Assembly (NCBI GenBank): GCA_039030555.1
Contig: JBCCDY010000014.1
Location: forward strand, 61,322-125,321
DNA: 64,000 nucleotides
Direction of reading: 5' to 3'
From: JBCCDY01 sp039030555
GTDB taxonomy: Bacteria; Bacteroidota; Bacteroidia; Cytophagales; Cyclobacteriaceae
The notes beneath the pieces are model-generated. The model worked only from the letters and a program-made list of their open reading frames with translations, did not search any database and was not told the origin of the DNA. The position numbers and the translations under genes are program-made. This document shows positions 28,510 through 36,440 of this stretch, in pieces. Numbering within the stretch: the first letter of the stretch is position 1; every line of letters starts with the position of its first letter.

Positions 28510-28742
28510 TTTGATACTCTAGTATAGCTCGAATATTTGGTTATTTTAGTTGCATAAGCTAAGCATGCCAAAATATCATTTTCTTCAAGATTTGGATAAT
28601 CTTTCAAAATCTCATCATGTGTTGACCCAGCGGAAAGTAGATCAAGAATCAAATCAACCGTATATCTTTTGTTTCGAATAGTAGGCTTTCCATGACAAAT
28701 ATCAGGGTTAATCGTAATTCGTTCTAAAAGTTGTTTATCCAT
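28506..28742 (-). CDS. DUF433 antitoxin
   Basis: The 78-residue protein has the DUF433 signature: ITINPDICHGKPTIRNKRY, a helix-turn-helix, and LSAGSTHDEILKDYPNLEE then DILACLAYA. It is the antitoxin partner of the DUF5615 gene that overlaps its end by four bases, and would bind DNA to autoregulate the pair. It is transcribed in the direction of the sdh genes. The 176 bp upstream, back to the sdhA stop, could hold its own promoter. Confidence 0.88.
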   Translation of the reverse strand: MDKQLLERITINPDICHGKPTIRNKRYTVDLILDLLSAGSTHDEILKDYPNLEENDILACLAYATKITKYSSYTRVSK

Positions 28743-28918
28743 AATTGTAAGTTACGAAATAATGGATAATCCGTTATCAGTGCTGTTTAGATAGGCAAGA
28801 AGTACTAATCTTTTCTATTGCAGTGGGTTCAAAACCACAGCTATAGATATTTTTTCAGTTGACGACTGCTAAACTTAACAGCATTGAATCTATTATTTAC
28901 ATTAAAGAAAAATCATAA

Positions 28919-30829
28919 TTATTTATAGCTCCTCACTGTTAATTTTACGTTCTCAAAAGCCAATTCTTCCTTATGGAGTTTAAAATCTCCATGGTTATAC
29001 TCCCAGGCTGAAATAAAGGTATATTTCTCGTCTACCCTCATGGCTTCGCCTTCTTCCGTTTGAAACTCTTCTCTAAAGTGAGCTCCGCATGATTCTTCGC
29101 GATCAAGTGCGTCCGTGCACATTAACAGGGCTAGTTCTATGAAATCAACCAGTCGCAAGGCTTTTTCGAGTTCCGTGTTCATTTCCTGATGCCCACCGGT
29201 AACCCTAACATCTTTCCAGAATTCTTCTTTTAATGTTTTGATTTTGGAGATGGCATCTTCCAAACCTTCTTTGTTTCTGCTCATGGCACACTCTTTCCAC
29301 ATCACTTTACCTAACTCTCTATGGAAATCATCAACAGTTCGAGTGCCATTAATAGAAAGGATTTTTTCTATTCGTTCCCTCACCTCTTTTTCAGCTTTTT
29401 CAAACTCAGGGTGATCGGTCTGAACATGCTCTTCTTTGAGTGCCGAGGCCAAATAGTTATTGATGGTATTCGGTAGAATAAAATAACCATCGACACTGGC
29501 CTGCAATAAAGAGTTGGCGCCTAATCGATTGGCTCCGTGATCAGAAAAATTGCATTCGCCAACTGCATATAAGCCTGGAACGGTGGTCATTAGCTCATAA
29601 TCAACCCAAAGTCCTCCCATAGAGAAATGCGCTGCTGGTGAAATCTGCATGGGTTCTTTATAAGCATCAATTCCAGTGATCTTTTTGTACATGGTGAATA
29701 GGTTTCCATATCGATCTTTGATGGTGTCTAACCCAAACCTTTCAATGGCGTGTTTGAAATCCAGGTAAACTGCATTCTTCAACCTTCCTACCCCGAAGCC
29801 TGCATCAATTCTTTCTTTAGCAGCCCGGGAAGAAATATCGCGAGGGGCCAGATTTCCAAAGCTGGGATATCGTCGTTCTAGATAATAGTCCCGCTCTTCT
29901 TCAGGAATATCATTTGGAAGCCTCTCATCATCTTGTTTGAGCGGAACCCAGATCCTTCCATCATTCCGAAGTGACTCTGACATTAAAGTGAGTTTTGATT
30001 GGGCTTCACTGGATTGGGGAAGTGCTGTCGGATGAATTTGTGTAAAGCTTGGAGCTGCAAAGAATGCTCCTTTCTTATGCGCTTTCCAGATCGCACTGCC
30101 GTTACATCCAATGGCCAAAGTAGATAACCGAAATACTCGTGAGTAACCTCCGGTAGCCAATACTACTGCATCGGCTGCAAATCGTTTTATTTCTCCTGAA
30201 TGAAGGTCCCTGGCGATAATTCCTTTGGCTTTTCCTTCTACAACGACAAGATCCATCATTTCGTGTCGGGTCATCATTTTGACCTTTCCAGCCCTGATCA
30301 TTTTAGACAATTGAGAGTAGGCCGCCAACAGTAATTGCTGCCCGGTTTGTCCCCTGGCATAAAATGTTCTTTCCACCTGAACTCCCCCAAAACTTCTATT
30401 CACCAGCACCCCTCCATACTCTCTGGCAAAAGGAACTCCTTGTTGTGTAAAATGGTCGATCAAAGGAGCAGATAGTTCCGCCAAGCGGTACACATTGGCC
30501 TCTCTGGATCGGAAATCCCCACCTTTCAAGGTGTCGTAAAACATTCGCCATACACTATCCCCATCGTGTTGATAGTTCTTTGCAGCGTTTATACCTCCTT
30601 GTGCCGCCACTGAGTGTGCTCGTCTTGGGGAGTCCTGATAGCAAAAGCAATTCACTTCATATCCAAGTTCAGCCAGGGTAGCTGCTGCTCCAGCACCTGA
30701 AAGGCCTGATCCAACAACAATCACTTGCAGTTTTTTCTTATTCGCAGGGTTAATCAGCTGACTATCCATCTGATAGTTTCTCCACTTATCTTCCAGCTTT
30801 CCTTCGGGGATTTTTGAATCTAAAACCAT
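28919..30829 (-). CDS. sdhA: Succinate dehydrogenase/fumarate reductase flavoprotein subunit
   Basis: The 636-residue flavoprotein has the N-terminal FAD Rossmann motif (VVGSGLSGAGAAATLAELG), the covalent-FAD histidine context RRAHSVAAQGGINA, the substrate loop HPTALP, RDISSRAA and the C-terminal RLGANSLL FAD-binding region. It oxidises succinate (or reduces fumarate) in the cytoplasm. It starts 8 bp after sdhC ends, so the two share a transcript. In this phylum the complex has one cytochrome b and no SdhD, as here. Confidence 0.96.
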   Translation of the reverse strand: MVLDSKIPEGKLEDKWRNYQMDSQLINPANKKKLQVIVVGSGLSGAGAAATLAELGYEVNCFCYQDSPRRAHSVAAQGGINAAKNYQHDGDSVWRMFYDTLKGGDFRSREANVYRLAELSAPLIDHFTQQGVPFAREYGGVLVNRSFGGVQVERTFYARGQTGQQLLLAAYSQLSKMIRAGKVKMMTRHEMMDLVVVEGKAKGIIARDLHSGEIKRFAADAVVLATGGYSRVFRLSTLAIGCNGSAIWKAHKKGAFFAAPSFTQIHPTALPQSSEAQSKLTLMSESLRNDGRIWVPLKQDDERLPNDIPEEERDYYLERRYPSFGNLAPRDISSRAAKERIDAGFGVGRLKNAVYLDFKHAIERFGLDTIKDRYGNLFTMYKKITGIDAYKEPMQISPAAHFSMGGLWVDYELMTTVPGLYAVGECNFSDHGANRLGANSLLQASVDGYFILPNTINNYLASALKEEHVQTDHPEFEKAEKEVRERIEKILSINGTRTVDDFHRELGKVMWKECAMSRNKEGLEDAISKIKTLKEEFWKDVRVTGGHQEMNTELEKALRLVDFIELALLMCTDALDREESCGAHFREEFQTEEGEAMRVDEKYTFISAWEYNHGDFKLHKEELAFENVKLTVRSYK

Positions 30830-30837
30830 ACAAATAA

Positions 30838-31503
30838 TTATTTGAGGTAGACGACGATGGGAATAATACCAAAACCTACTGAAATCACTACCGCGTACAC
30901 TAATGAAACCTTGGCCAAAAGTGTTAAGCCTTTTTTATGATAAAAGCCCAGGGTTTTAAAACCACTTTTCAAACCATGATTGAGATGATAACCTAATGGA
31001 ATGGATAAAACCGAATAGAATAAAACGTAATAAGCGTTTTGAAAGAGGCTATAGGTGACTTCATAAACATCAACATTTCCATTACTATCCATTCCGACAC
31101 TTTCTCCAATGCCCAACTTGATACGTGCCCAAAAATTAGCTAGGTGGACAATTATAAAAATCAAAATCAATACGCCTAACCAACCCATATTCTGAGAGGC
31201 GAAAGAACTATTTTCTAAAGATTTATTAGCAACATATTTATCGGGTTTAGCTTTTCTATTTATATAAGTTACGATTGCAGCATAAATCACATGAAGTAAA
31301 ATGGAAAGGTAGAGCAAATATGCTACAACTTTAATAAGAGGGCTTTCTCGTAAGGTGGTCGAATAGCTGTTGTAAAGGTCTCTTGCGATGCTTTCAGGCA
31401 ATAACAAAATACAATTAGCCGAAAGGTGAACGACTAAGAAGACGCATAAAAACAACCCACTTCCAGCGATAATACTTTTCCGCAAGAATAAATTCATATT
31501 CAA
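30838..31503 (-). CDS. sdhC: Succinate dehydrogenase cytochrome b subunit
   Basis: The 221-residue membrane protein has five hydrophobic segments and spaced histidines typical of the single-subunit di-haem cytochrome b (VVHLSANCILLL, LLHVIYAAIV, IVHLANFW, GYHLNHGLKSGF). It anchors SdhA and SdhB and reduces or oxidises quinone. It is the first gene of the operon; the 39 bp upstream of it has no clear TAnnTTTG box. It is the short type B anchor, without a separate SdhD. Confidence 0.93.
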   Translation of the reverse strand: MNMNLFLRKSIIAGSGLFLCVFLVVHLSANCILLLPESIARDLYNSYSTTLRESPLIKVVAYLLYLSILLHVIYAAIVTYINRKAKPDKYVANKSLENSSFASQNMGWLGVLILIFIIVHLANFWARIKLGIGESVGMDSNGNVDVYEVTYSLFQNAYYVLFYSVLSIPLGYHLNHGLKSGFKTLGFYHKKGLTLLAKVSLVYAVVISVGFGIIPIVVYLK

Positions 31504-31751
31504 TTAGTTATTCTATCTAGTGCTTTTGCATTAAGAATTACTCTAATAACAAAGTATGAAAATACTTGCCATCGGATTATTTCCTAGAGGAAGTGGGAAG
31601 AAAATTATCGGCCATCTCCATAAATAGCAATTGAGATACTGGATAAGCAAAGGCTTCAAAAGTATAAAACCTTTATTTTCGATTATGACGTCCACTTTTA
31701 TAATCGAAATGAGATTATAAAGTATGCAAACAAAGGAGGGCGAAAACAAAA

Positions 31752-31776
31752 AAAGCTCAGTCAATGACTGAGCTTT
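31752..31776 (-). terminator. Rho-independent terminator after rpsA
   Basis: AAAGCTCAGTCA (31752-31763) pairs with TGACTGAGCTTT (31765-31776). On the minus strand it is followed by a T-rich run, 24 bp after the rpsA stop. The rest of the 31504-31799 gap holds no convincing gene. Confidence 0.9.
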
Positions 31777-31799
31777 CTATTCTATAAATCTGAAACAGC

Positions 31800-34019
31800 T
31801 TATTCTGCTGGTTCTTCTTTTTTATCGTCTTCTTCTGATTGATCAGCTTTAACTTCAGCATCCTCTGCCTTGGCTTTAGTTGCCTTCTTTGCAGCAGGTT
31901 TTTTCTCTGTAGCTTTCTCTTCAACTTTAGCCTCTGCTACTTCTTCAGCTTTAGCTTCAGGTGTTTCTTCTACTTCAGCTTTTACTTCCTCTTTGGGTGC
32001 CTCCTCAGTCTCCTCAGGTACTTTTTCGGCTTTTTCAGCTTCTGCTTTCTTAGCTCCTTCTTTTATAGCAGCCTTTTGATCGTCTACCATTTTCTCTTTC
32101 AAAGCAGAAAGTGCATCTAAGTCCCCTAAAGTTGATTTTTCACCTCCTCCTAAGTTAGCCTTAGAAGCTCCTGTTGAACCGCTACCTTTTTTAGTAGACT
32201 TGGCTTTGACAGGTGTAGGTTTCTTCTCTTCTTTATAAGTTGACGTATGAGATAAGTAGATTCTTTTGTCTTCTTTAGAGAATTCTAAAACTTTAAAATC
32301 TATAGTTTCTCCAGTTTCTACGTTAGAACCATCTTCTTTCTTCAGTTGACGATTGTTTGCAAATCCTTCAATTCCATAAGGAAGTTCGAGTATTGCTCCT
32401 TTATCGTTTTTATCAACTACAGTACACTTGTGAACTGAACCTACAGTAAATACAGTCTCGAAAGTATCCCAAGGATTTTCTTCCAGATGTTTGTGACTTA
32501 ATGCAAGTCTTCTGTTATCTACATCAAGTTCCATAACAACCACCTCAAGTTCTTCACCTACTTTAATGAATTCAGATGGGTGTTTGATTTTCTTGGTCCA
32601 TGAAAGGTCAGAAACGTGAACTAGTCCGTCAATACCTTCTTCAAGCTCAATAAATAAACCGAAGTTGGTCAAGTTTCTTACTACACCTTTGTGTCGAGTT
32701 CCAACAGCATATTTAGTAAGAACATCCTGCTTAGTCCAAGGATCTTCAGTCAGTTGCTTAATACCGAGTGACATCTTTCTCTCCTCACGATCGATCGTAA
32801 GTACAACTGCCTCTAGTTCATCACCTATATTGATGAAATCCTGAGGATTTCTTAGGTGCTGTGACCATGACATTTCAGAAACGTGGATTAGACCTTCAAC
32901 GCCTGGCATTAACTCCAGGAATGCACCATAATCAGCAACATTAACTATCGTTCCTTTCACCTTAGACCCTACATCAACTGTAGATTCTAATTTATCCCAT
33001 GGATGCTCAGTCAATTGCTTCATACCTAATGAGATTCTTTGCTTGTCGTCATCGAAATCGAGAACAACAACATTTACTTTCTCATCAAGCTTCAATACTT
33101 CTTCAGGGTGGTTAATTCTACCCCATGAAATATCAGTTATGTGTAGAAGGCCATCAACACCACCAAGATCGATGAACACACCGAAGTTGGTCATGTTCTT
33201 AATAGTACCTTCAAGTACCTGACCTTTTTCTAGGTTGTTGAGGATCTCCGCTTTCTGAGCTTCAAGATCTTTCTCAATAAGTACTTTATGTGATACGACT
33301 ACGTTATCGTTCGTGTAGTTGATTTTCACAACTTTCACTTCCATTTTCTTTCCTACGAATACGTCAAAGTCGCGGATAGGCTTCACGTCAATTTGAGAAC
33401 CTGGTAAGAAAGCTTCAACACCATAAATATCAGTGATTAAACCACCTTTAGTTCTTCTTTTGATCGTTCCTTCTATAACCTTATCGTTATCAAGAGCATC
33501 TTGAATGTTCTCCCAGGCCTTAACAATTTTAGCTTTTCTTCTTGAAAGCTTAAGTTGACCTAGTCGATCTTCCTGCTCTTCTATGAATACCTCTACTTCA
33601 TCTCCGACTTTCATGTCAGGTAAGTCCCTGAATTCGGAAAGGGAAACCAAACCATCAGATTTAGCTCCAATATCGAGTATTACATCTCTTCCGGTAATAT
33701 CTACTACTTTTCCTTTGATGAGTTCTTTCTCATCAAGCGTAGTTAAAGTATCACCATAAAGAGCTTCAAGTTCTTTTCTTTGAGAGTCAGTATAGTCTTC
33801 ACCGAAACCAGAATCTTCTAGCTCGTCCCAGTCAAACTCTTTCTTCTCTTCTTCTTTAGGTTCTTCTTTTTTCTCTTCAGCTTTTACTTCGGTTTCTTTC
33901 TTATCTTCCACCTTTTCAGCTGCGCTGTTCTCCTCAGCAGATGTTGTTTCCGAAACGGTTTCTTCTACAACTGCTTCTTTCTGTTGCTCTTCAGTCTGAG
34001 CATCTTTTTCTTCAGCCAT
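31800..34019 (-). CDS. rpsA: 30S ribosomal protein S1 with long acidic/basic tails
   Basis: The 739-residue protein has six S1 domains at about 102-170, 187-257, 270-340, 356-427, 443-513 and 528-600; the third to fifth carry the repeated pattern GVFIDLGGVDGLLHITDISW. S1 helps mRNA bind the small subunit, which matters in a phylum where most genes lack Shine-Dalgarno sites. The N-terminal 80 residues are acidic low complexity (EEKDAQTEEQQKEAVVEE), and the last 130 are Lys/Glu/Ala-rich (KAEAEKAEKVPEE). It has a strong Shine-Dalgarno sequence of its own and a consensus promoter, and ends at a strong terminator, so it is a single-gene unit. Confidence 0.95.
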   Translation of the reverse strand: MAEEKDAQTEEQQKEAVVEETVSETTSAEENSAAEKVEDKKETEVKAEEKKEEPKEEEKKEFDWDELEDSGFGEDYTDSQRKELEALYGDTLTTLDEKELIKGKVVDITGRDVILDIGAKSDGLVSLSEFRDLPDMKVGDEVEVFIEEQEDRLGQLKLSRRKAKIVKAWENIQDALDNDKVIEGTIKRRTKGGLITDIYGVEAFLPGSQIDVKPIRDFDVFVGKKMEVKVVKINYTNDNVVVSHKVLIEKDLEAQKAEILNNLEKGQVLEGTIKNMTNFGVFIDLGGVDGLLHITDISWGRINHPEEVLKLDEKVNVVVLDFDDDKQRISLGMKQLTEHPWDKLESTVDVGSKVKGTIVNVADYGAFLELMPGVEGLIHVSEMSWSQHLRNPQDFINIGDELEAVVLTIDREERKMSLGIKQLTEDPWTKQDVLTKYAVGTRHKGVVRNLTNFGLFIELEEGIDGLVHVSDLSWTKKIKHPSEFIKVGEELEVVVMELDVDNRRLALSHKHLEENPWDTFETVFTVGSVHKCTVVDKNDKGAILELPYGIEGFANNRQLKKEDGSNVETGETIDFKVLEFSKEDKRIYLSHTSTYKEEKKPTPVKAKSTKKGSGSTGASKANLGGGEKSTLGDLDALSALKEKMVDDQKAAIKEGAKKAEAEKAEKVPEETEEAPKEEVKAEVEETPEAKAEEVAEAKVEEKATEKKPAAKKATKAKAEDAEVKADQSEEDDKKEEPAE

Positions 34020-34030
34020 GATATTTAAAA

Positions 34031-34038
34031 CCTCCTTA
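34031..34038 (-). promoter_or_regulatory. Strong Shine-Dalgarno sequence of rpsA
   Basis: On the minus strand TAAGGAGG, followed by TT, lies 11 nt before the rpsA ATG. This matches the 16S rRNA anti-Shine-Dalgarno fully. I found no site of similar strength at the other starts I checked. Confidence 0.7.
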
Positions 34039-34119
34039 TTTTACGGCTCAGGAAGTATTTGCCGTTAGTTGTTTTACAAAAATCTCAACGAATTGAGATC
34101 CGCTCACTCAAGCGGAGCG

Positions 34120-34127
34120 CAAAGGTA
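34120..34127 (-). promoter_or_regulatory. rpsA promoter −7 box
   Basis: On the minus strand TACCTTTG matches TAnnTTTG exactly, about 100 bp before the rpsA start. A TTG lies 20 bp upstream, inside the adjoining heptamer repeat, and may serve as the −33 element. Confidence 0.65.
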
Positions 34128-34133
34128 CGGAAT

Positions 34134-34175
34134 CAATTAGCAATTAGCAATTAGCAATTAGCAATTAGCAATTAG
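34134..34175. repeat. Tandem repeat (CAATTAG)6
   Basis: Six perfect copies of the 7-bp unit CAATTAG. The array overlaps the −33 region of the rpsA promoter. Related but imperfect AATTAGCAATT strings occur elsewhere in the intergenic spaces. Confidence 0.95.
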
Positions 34176-34269
34176 CTGTTTGGCTTTTGGCTTTTGGGTA
34201 TTTAGCGGTCAGCACTCAGTTATCGGGAAGAAAAACTGAATGCCAACAGCTGATACGATGTCTCGGATG

Positions 34270-35010
34270 TTAATTGACTTTCTCATCCCCGACAATCGTG
34301 CCGTCTTCTAACTGAATAATTCTTTTTCCTACTTCTGCTTGTTTTTCGGAATGTGTAACCTGAACTATGGTTGTCCCATCTTCATTAAGTTTTCTGAAGA
34401 TTTCCATAATTTCATCACCCTGCTTTGAATGTAAATTCCCAGTTGGCTCGTCAGCTAATAACAGCTTTGGTTTGCCTATAATAGCTCTAGCCACCCCAAC
34501 TAGCTGCTGTTGTCCTCCGGAAAGTTGTTCCGGGAAAAGATCTTTTTTAGCAACCATATTGAATCGGTCTAAAATATCCGCAACCATACTCTTTCGCTCC
34601 TTACCCTTTACACCTCTGTACAGTAGTGGAGTTTCAATGTTCTCATAAACATTAAGCTCGTCGATCAAGTGATAAGACTGAAATACAAAGCCGACATGGG
34701 TTCTATGGAATTCAGTGACTTGTTTTTCCGAAAGCTTATGAACGGGCTGGTCGTTAAAATAGTATTCACCAGCTGACGGCTTATCCAGCAATCCAAGAAT
34801 ATTCAGTAAAGTGGATTTTCCGGAACCGCTTGGCCCCATAATCGTTACAAATTCACCTTCCTGAACCTCAAAGTCTATACTTTTCAGAATGAACGTTTTC
34901 GAGAAAGTTGATTTGACGAATTTATCAACGTCATTGAGTTTAATCATTTTAGGTTCTTTAGTATCTAAGTTATCAGTTATAATAGCTGATTCAACATTGT
35001 AGTCATTCAT
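34270..35010 (-). CDS. ABC transporter ATP-binding protein, MacB/LolD type
   Basis: The 246-residue ATPase shows Walker A GPSGSGKST (about 58-66), Q-loop FQSYH, signature LSGGQQQ, Walker B LLLADEP and the H-loop Thr-His. The family is that of LolD/MacB/FtsE, partners of FtsX-type permeases. The first 21 residues precede an alternative start (Met22, at 34947), so the N terminus is uncertain. This is the only ATPase gene near nine permease genes. It has its own σ54-like promoter and palindrome upstream, of the same kind as the permease units, which suggests it is made together with them. It is divergent from a Crp/Fnr-type regulator gene. Confidence 0.92.
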   Translation of the reverse strand: MNDYNVESAIITDNLDTKEPKMIKLNDVDKFVKSTFSKTFILKSIDFEVQEGEFVTIMGPSGSGKSTLLNILGLLDKPSAGEYYFNDQPVHKLSEKQVTEFHRTHVGFVFQSYHLIDELNVYENIETPLLYRGVKGKERKSMVADILDRFNMVAKKDLFPEQLSGGQQQLVGVARAIIGKPKLLLADEPTGNLHSKQGDEIMEIFRKLNEDGTTIVQVTHSEKQAEVGKRIIQLEDGTIVGDEKVN

Positions 35011-35152
35011 TTTTTTGATTTAGGGTGTTGGGTTATTGGTATTTTGGTTTTTAGGTGTCTGGGTTATTGGCTTTTTTTGCAGCTTAGCTTCTTAAAAGAT
35101 TTATCATTATTTACAATTACGTATTAACTAATCTTCATTTTAATTAATCATT

Positions 35153-35168
35153 ACTAACACTATGCCAG
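35153..35168 (-). promoter_or_regulatory. σ54-like promoter of the ABC ATPase gene
   Basis: On the minus strand CTGGCAT-AGTGT-TAGT resembles TGGCAC-N5-TTGC, with the GG at −24 and the G near −12 kept. It lies 143 bp upstream of the start, with the palindrome 82 bp away. Confidence 0.6.
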
Positions 35169-35249
35169 TTCTATAACAAATTGATTACCAATTTTTTAAC
35201 GGAAAATATCGAGATGATTAACTCAAAATTTGTGCGTGAACGGAGGGTA

Positions 35250-35267
35250 CTGTCTGATTTCGGACAG
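35250..35267. promoter_or_regulatory. Upstream palindrome (site 1), putative enhancer-binding site
   Basis: CTGTCTGATTTCGGACAG is an imperfect 18-bp palindrome. The adjoining GTGCGTGAACGGA is shared with the permease units at 40031, 43953, 54635 and in part 57530. Confidence 0.7.
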
Positions 35268-35347
35268 TCGGCAGTAATAGTTTAAGGCAAGGCTCGCCAT
35301 CTTCGTATTTTCAAAACTATATTGGGGTAATTATCATTTAAAAAAAG

Positions 35348-35992
35348 ATGTTAGCAAACGAGAGTGTAGAAGCGTTTTTCTCTAATCAAAAGAAATATTT
35401 CCAAGAGAATAATCTTCGTTCTGAACTTTTGGAGTACTCTAAAATCATAGAAGCTCCAAAAGATACATTACTTATAGATGATGGTTCTTATTTAAAAATG
35501 GTGCCCATCTTACTTTTCGGATGTATAAAGGTAATTAGGATCGAAGATGAAAAAGAAATATTGCTTTATTATATCTACCCTAATGAAAGCTGTATCATGT
35601 CAATATCAGTCGTTTTGAATGATCAAAAAACTGGCTTTAAAGCTATTGCAGAAGAAGATTGCAAACTATTAATGATTCCGGCAAGATTTCTCCCCGATTG
35701 GCAAAGAAATTATGATTCTTTCAATCTCTTCATTAATGATTTATATAAGAAGCGATTTAATGATCTTCTTTCTGCCTTTAATTCGGTGGCTTTTCAGAAA
35801 ATGGATAGCCGAATTATTGAGTATTTGAATGGCCGCGCTCAAGCTTCAGAAACAAATAAAATAAAAGCCACTCATCAGGAAATTGCGGACGAATTAGGTG
35901 TTGCAAGAGAAACAGTATCAAGGCTTTTAAAGAAGCTTGAACAAGATGGAGTGGTTAAATTATACAGAGGGATTATAGAATTATTAAAATAA
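35348..35992 (+). CDS. Crp/Fnr-family transcriptional regulator
   Basis: The 214-residue protein has an N-terminal cyclic-nucleotide-binding β-roll (EILLYYIYPNESCIMSISVV) and a C-terminal Crp-type helix-turn-helix (THQEIADELGVARETVSRLL). No cysteine cluster for an Fnr-type iron-sulfur centre is visible, and the cAMP-contact residues are not conserved in a way I can confirm, so the ligand is unknown. A DUF2892 gene follows 80 bp downstream, and a TGTGA-N6-TCACT palindrome lies between them. This pairing with DUF2892 and rhodanese-type genes is common in Bacteroidota, where such regulators act in redox or oxygen responses (inference here). Confidence 0.88.
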   Translation: MLANESVEAFFSNQKKYFQENNLRSELLEYSKIIEAPKDTLLIDDGSYLKMVPILLFGCIKVIRIEDEKEILLYYIYPNESCIMSISVVLNDQKTGFKAIAEEDCKLLMIPARFLPDWQRNYDSFNLFINDLYKKRFNDLLSAFNSVAFQKMDSRIIEYLNGRAQASETNKIKATHQEIADELGVARETVSRLLKKLEQDGVVKLYRGIIELLK

Positions 35993-36001
35993 TTCTTGTT
36001 G

Positions 36002-36017
36002 TGTGATGAAGGTCACT
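36002..36017. promoter_or_regulatory. Crp/Fnr-type operator upstream of the DUF2892 gene
   Basis: TGTGATGAAGGTCACT fits TGTGA-N6-TCACT, the half-site geometry of Crp/Fnr sites. It is 56 bp before the DUF2892 start and 10 bp after the regulator's stop. Confidence 0.6.
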
Positions 36018-36072
36018 GAACTTGTTCTTAGCACTGACTTTATTTGAATCATTAAACTAAAAAAGTAAGACA

Positions 36073-36285
36073 ATGACGAAAAATATGAGTTCGGCCGATG
36101 GGATTATTAGAATAGTTCTGGCATTAGTTATTCTGGCATTATGGTATTTCAACATTGTTTCCGGGATATTATTAACTGTACTTTTGATAGCGAGTGGAAT
36201 ATTTATAATCACCGGATTTATAAATTTTTGCCCACTTTATGCTGCTCTTAAGATTCGTACTCGCTCTACTACTAAGAAAGCATAG
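36073..36285 (+). CDS. DUF2892 small membrane protein (YgaP-like transmembrane domain)
   Basis: The 70-residue protein has two hydrophobic helices (IIRIVLALVILALWYF and LLTVLLIASGIFIITGFI) and the DUF2892 end NFCPLYAALKI. In larger proteins this domain sits beside a rhodanese domain; here it is alone. It would lie in the inner membrane. It is 80 bp downstream of a Crp/Fnr-type regulator, with a Crp-type palindrome between them, and is probably a target of that regulator. Function is not established. Confidence 0.85.
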   Translation: MTKNMSSADGIIRIVLALVILALWYFNIVSGILLTVLLIASGIFIITGFINFCPLYAALKIRTRSTTKKA

Positions 36286-36339
36286 TAAACCTCGACAGCA
36301 ATATGAAAATGTTGAATTGAGTAAGTATTTGAATTAATG

Positions 36340-36370
36340 GTCGAATAATACAGATTTTGTATTGTTCGAC
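36340..36370 (+). terminator. Probable terminator after the DUF2892 gene
   Basis: A 13-bp stem GTCGAATAATACA / TGTATTGTTCGAC with a 5-nt loop and one wobble pair lies 54 nt after the stop codon. It is followed by a weak T-rich run. Confidence 0.55.
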
Positions 36371-36440
36371 TTGTTTAGAGTAGAAAATCAGATAAGCTAG
36401 AGAAGTGCAAAATTATTCTGTTAAGTTTATTCAGGCACCG

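Noticed and set aside
31543..31764. A 73-codon minus-strand frame between sdhC and rpsA.
   Set aside because: It overlaps the rpsA terminator and has no recognisable domain; it looks like chance.
34134..34175. Regular repeats taken as a small CRISPR array.
   Set aside because: The unit is 7 bp with no spacers, and no cas gene is present.
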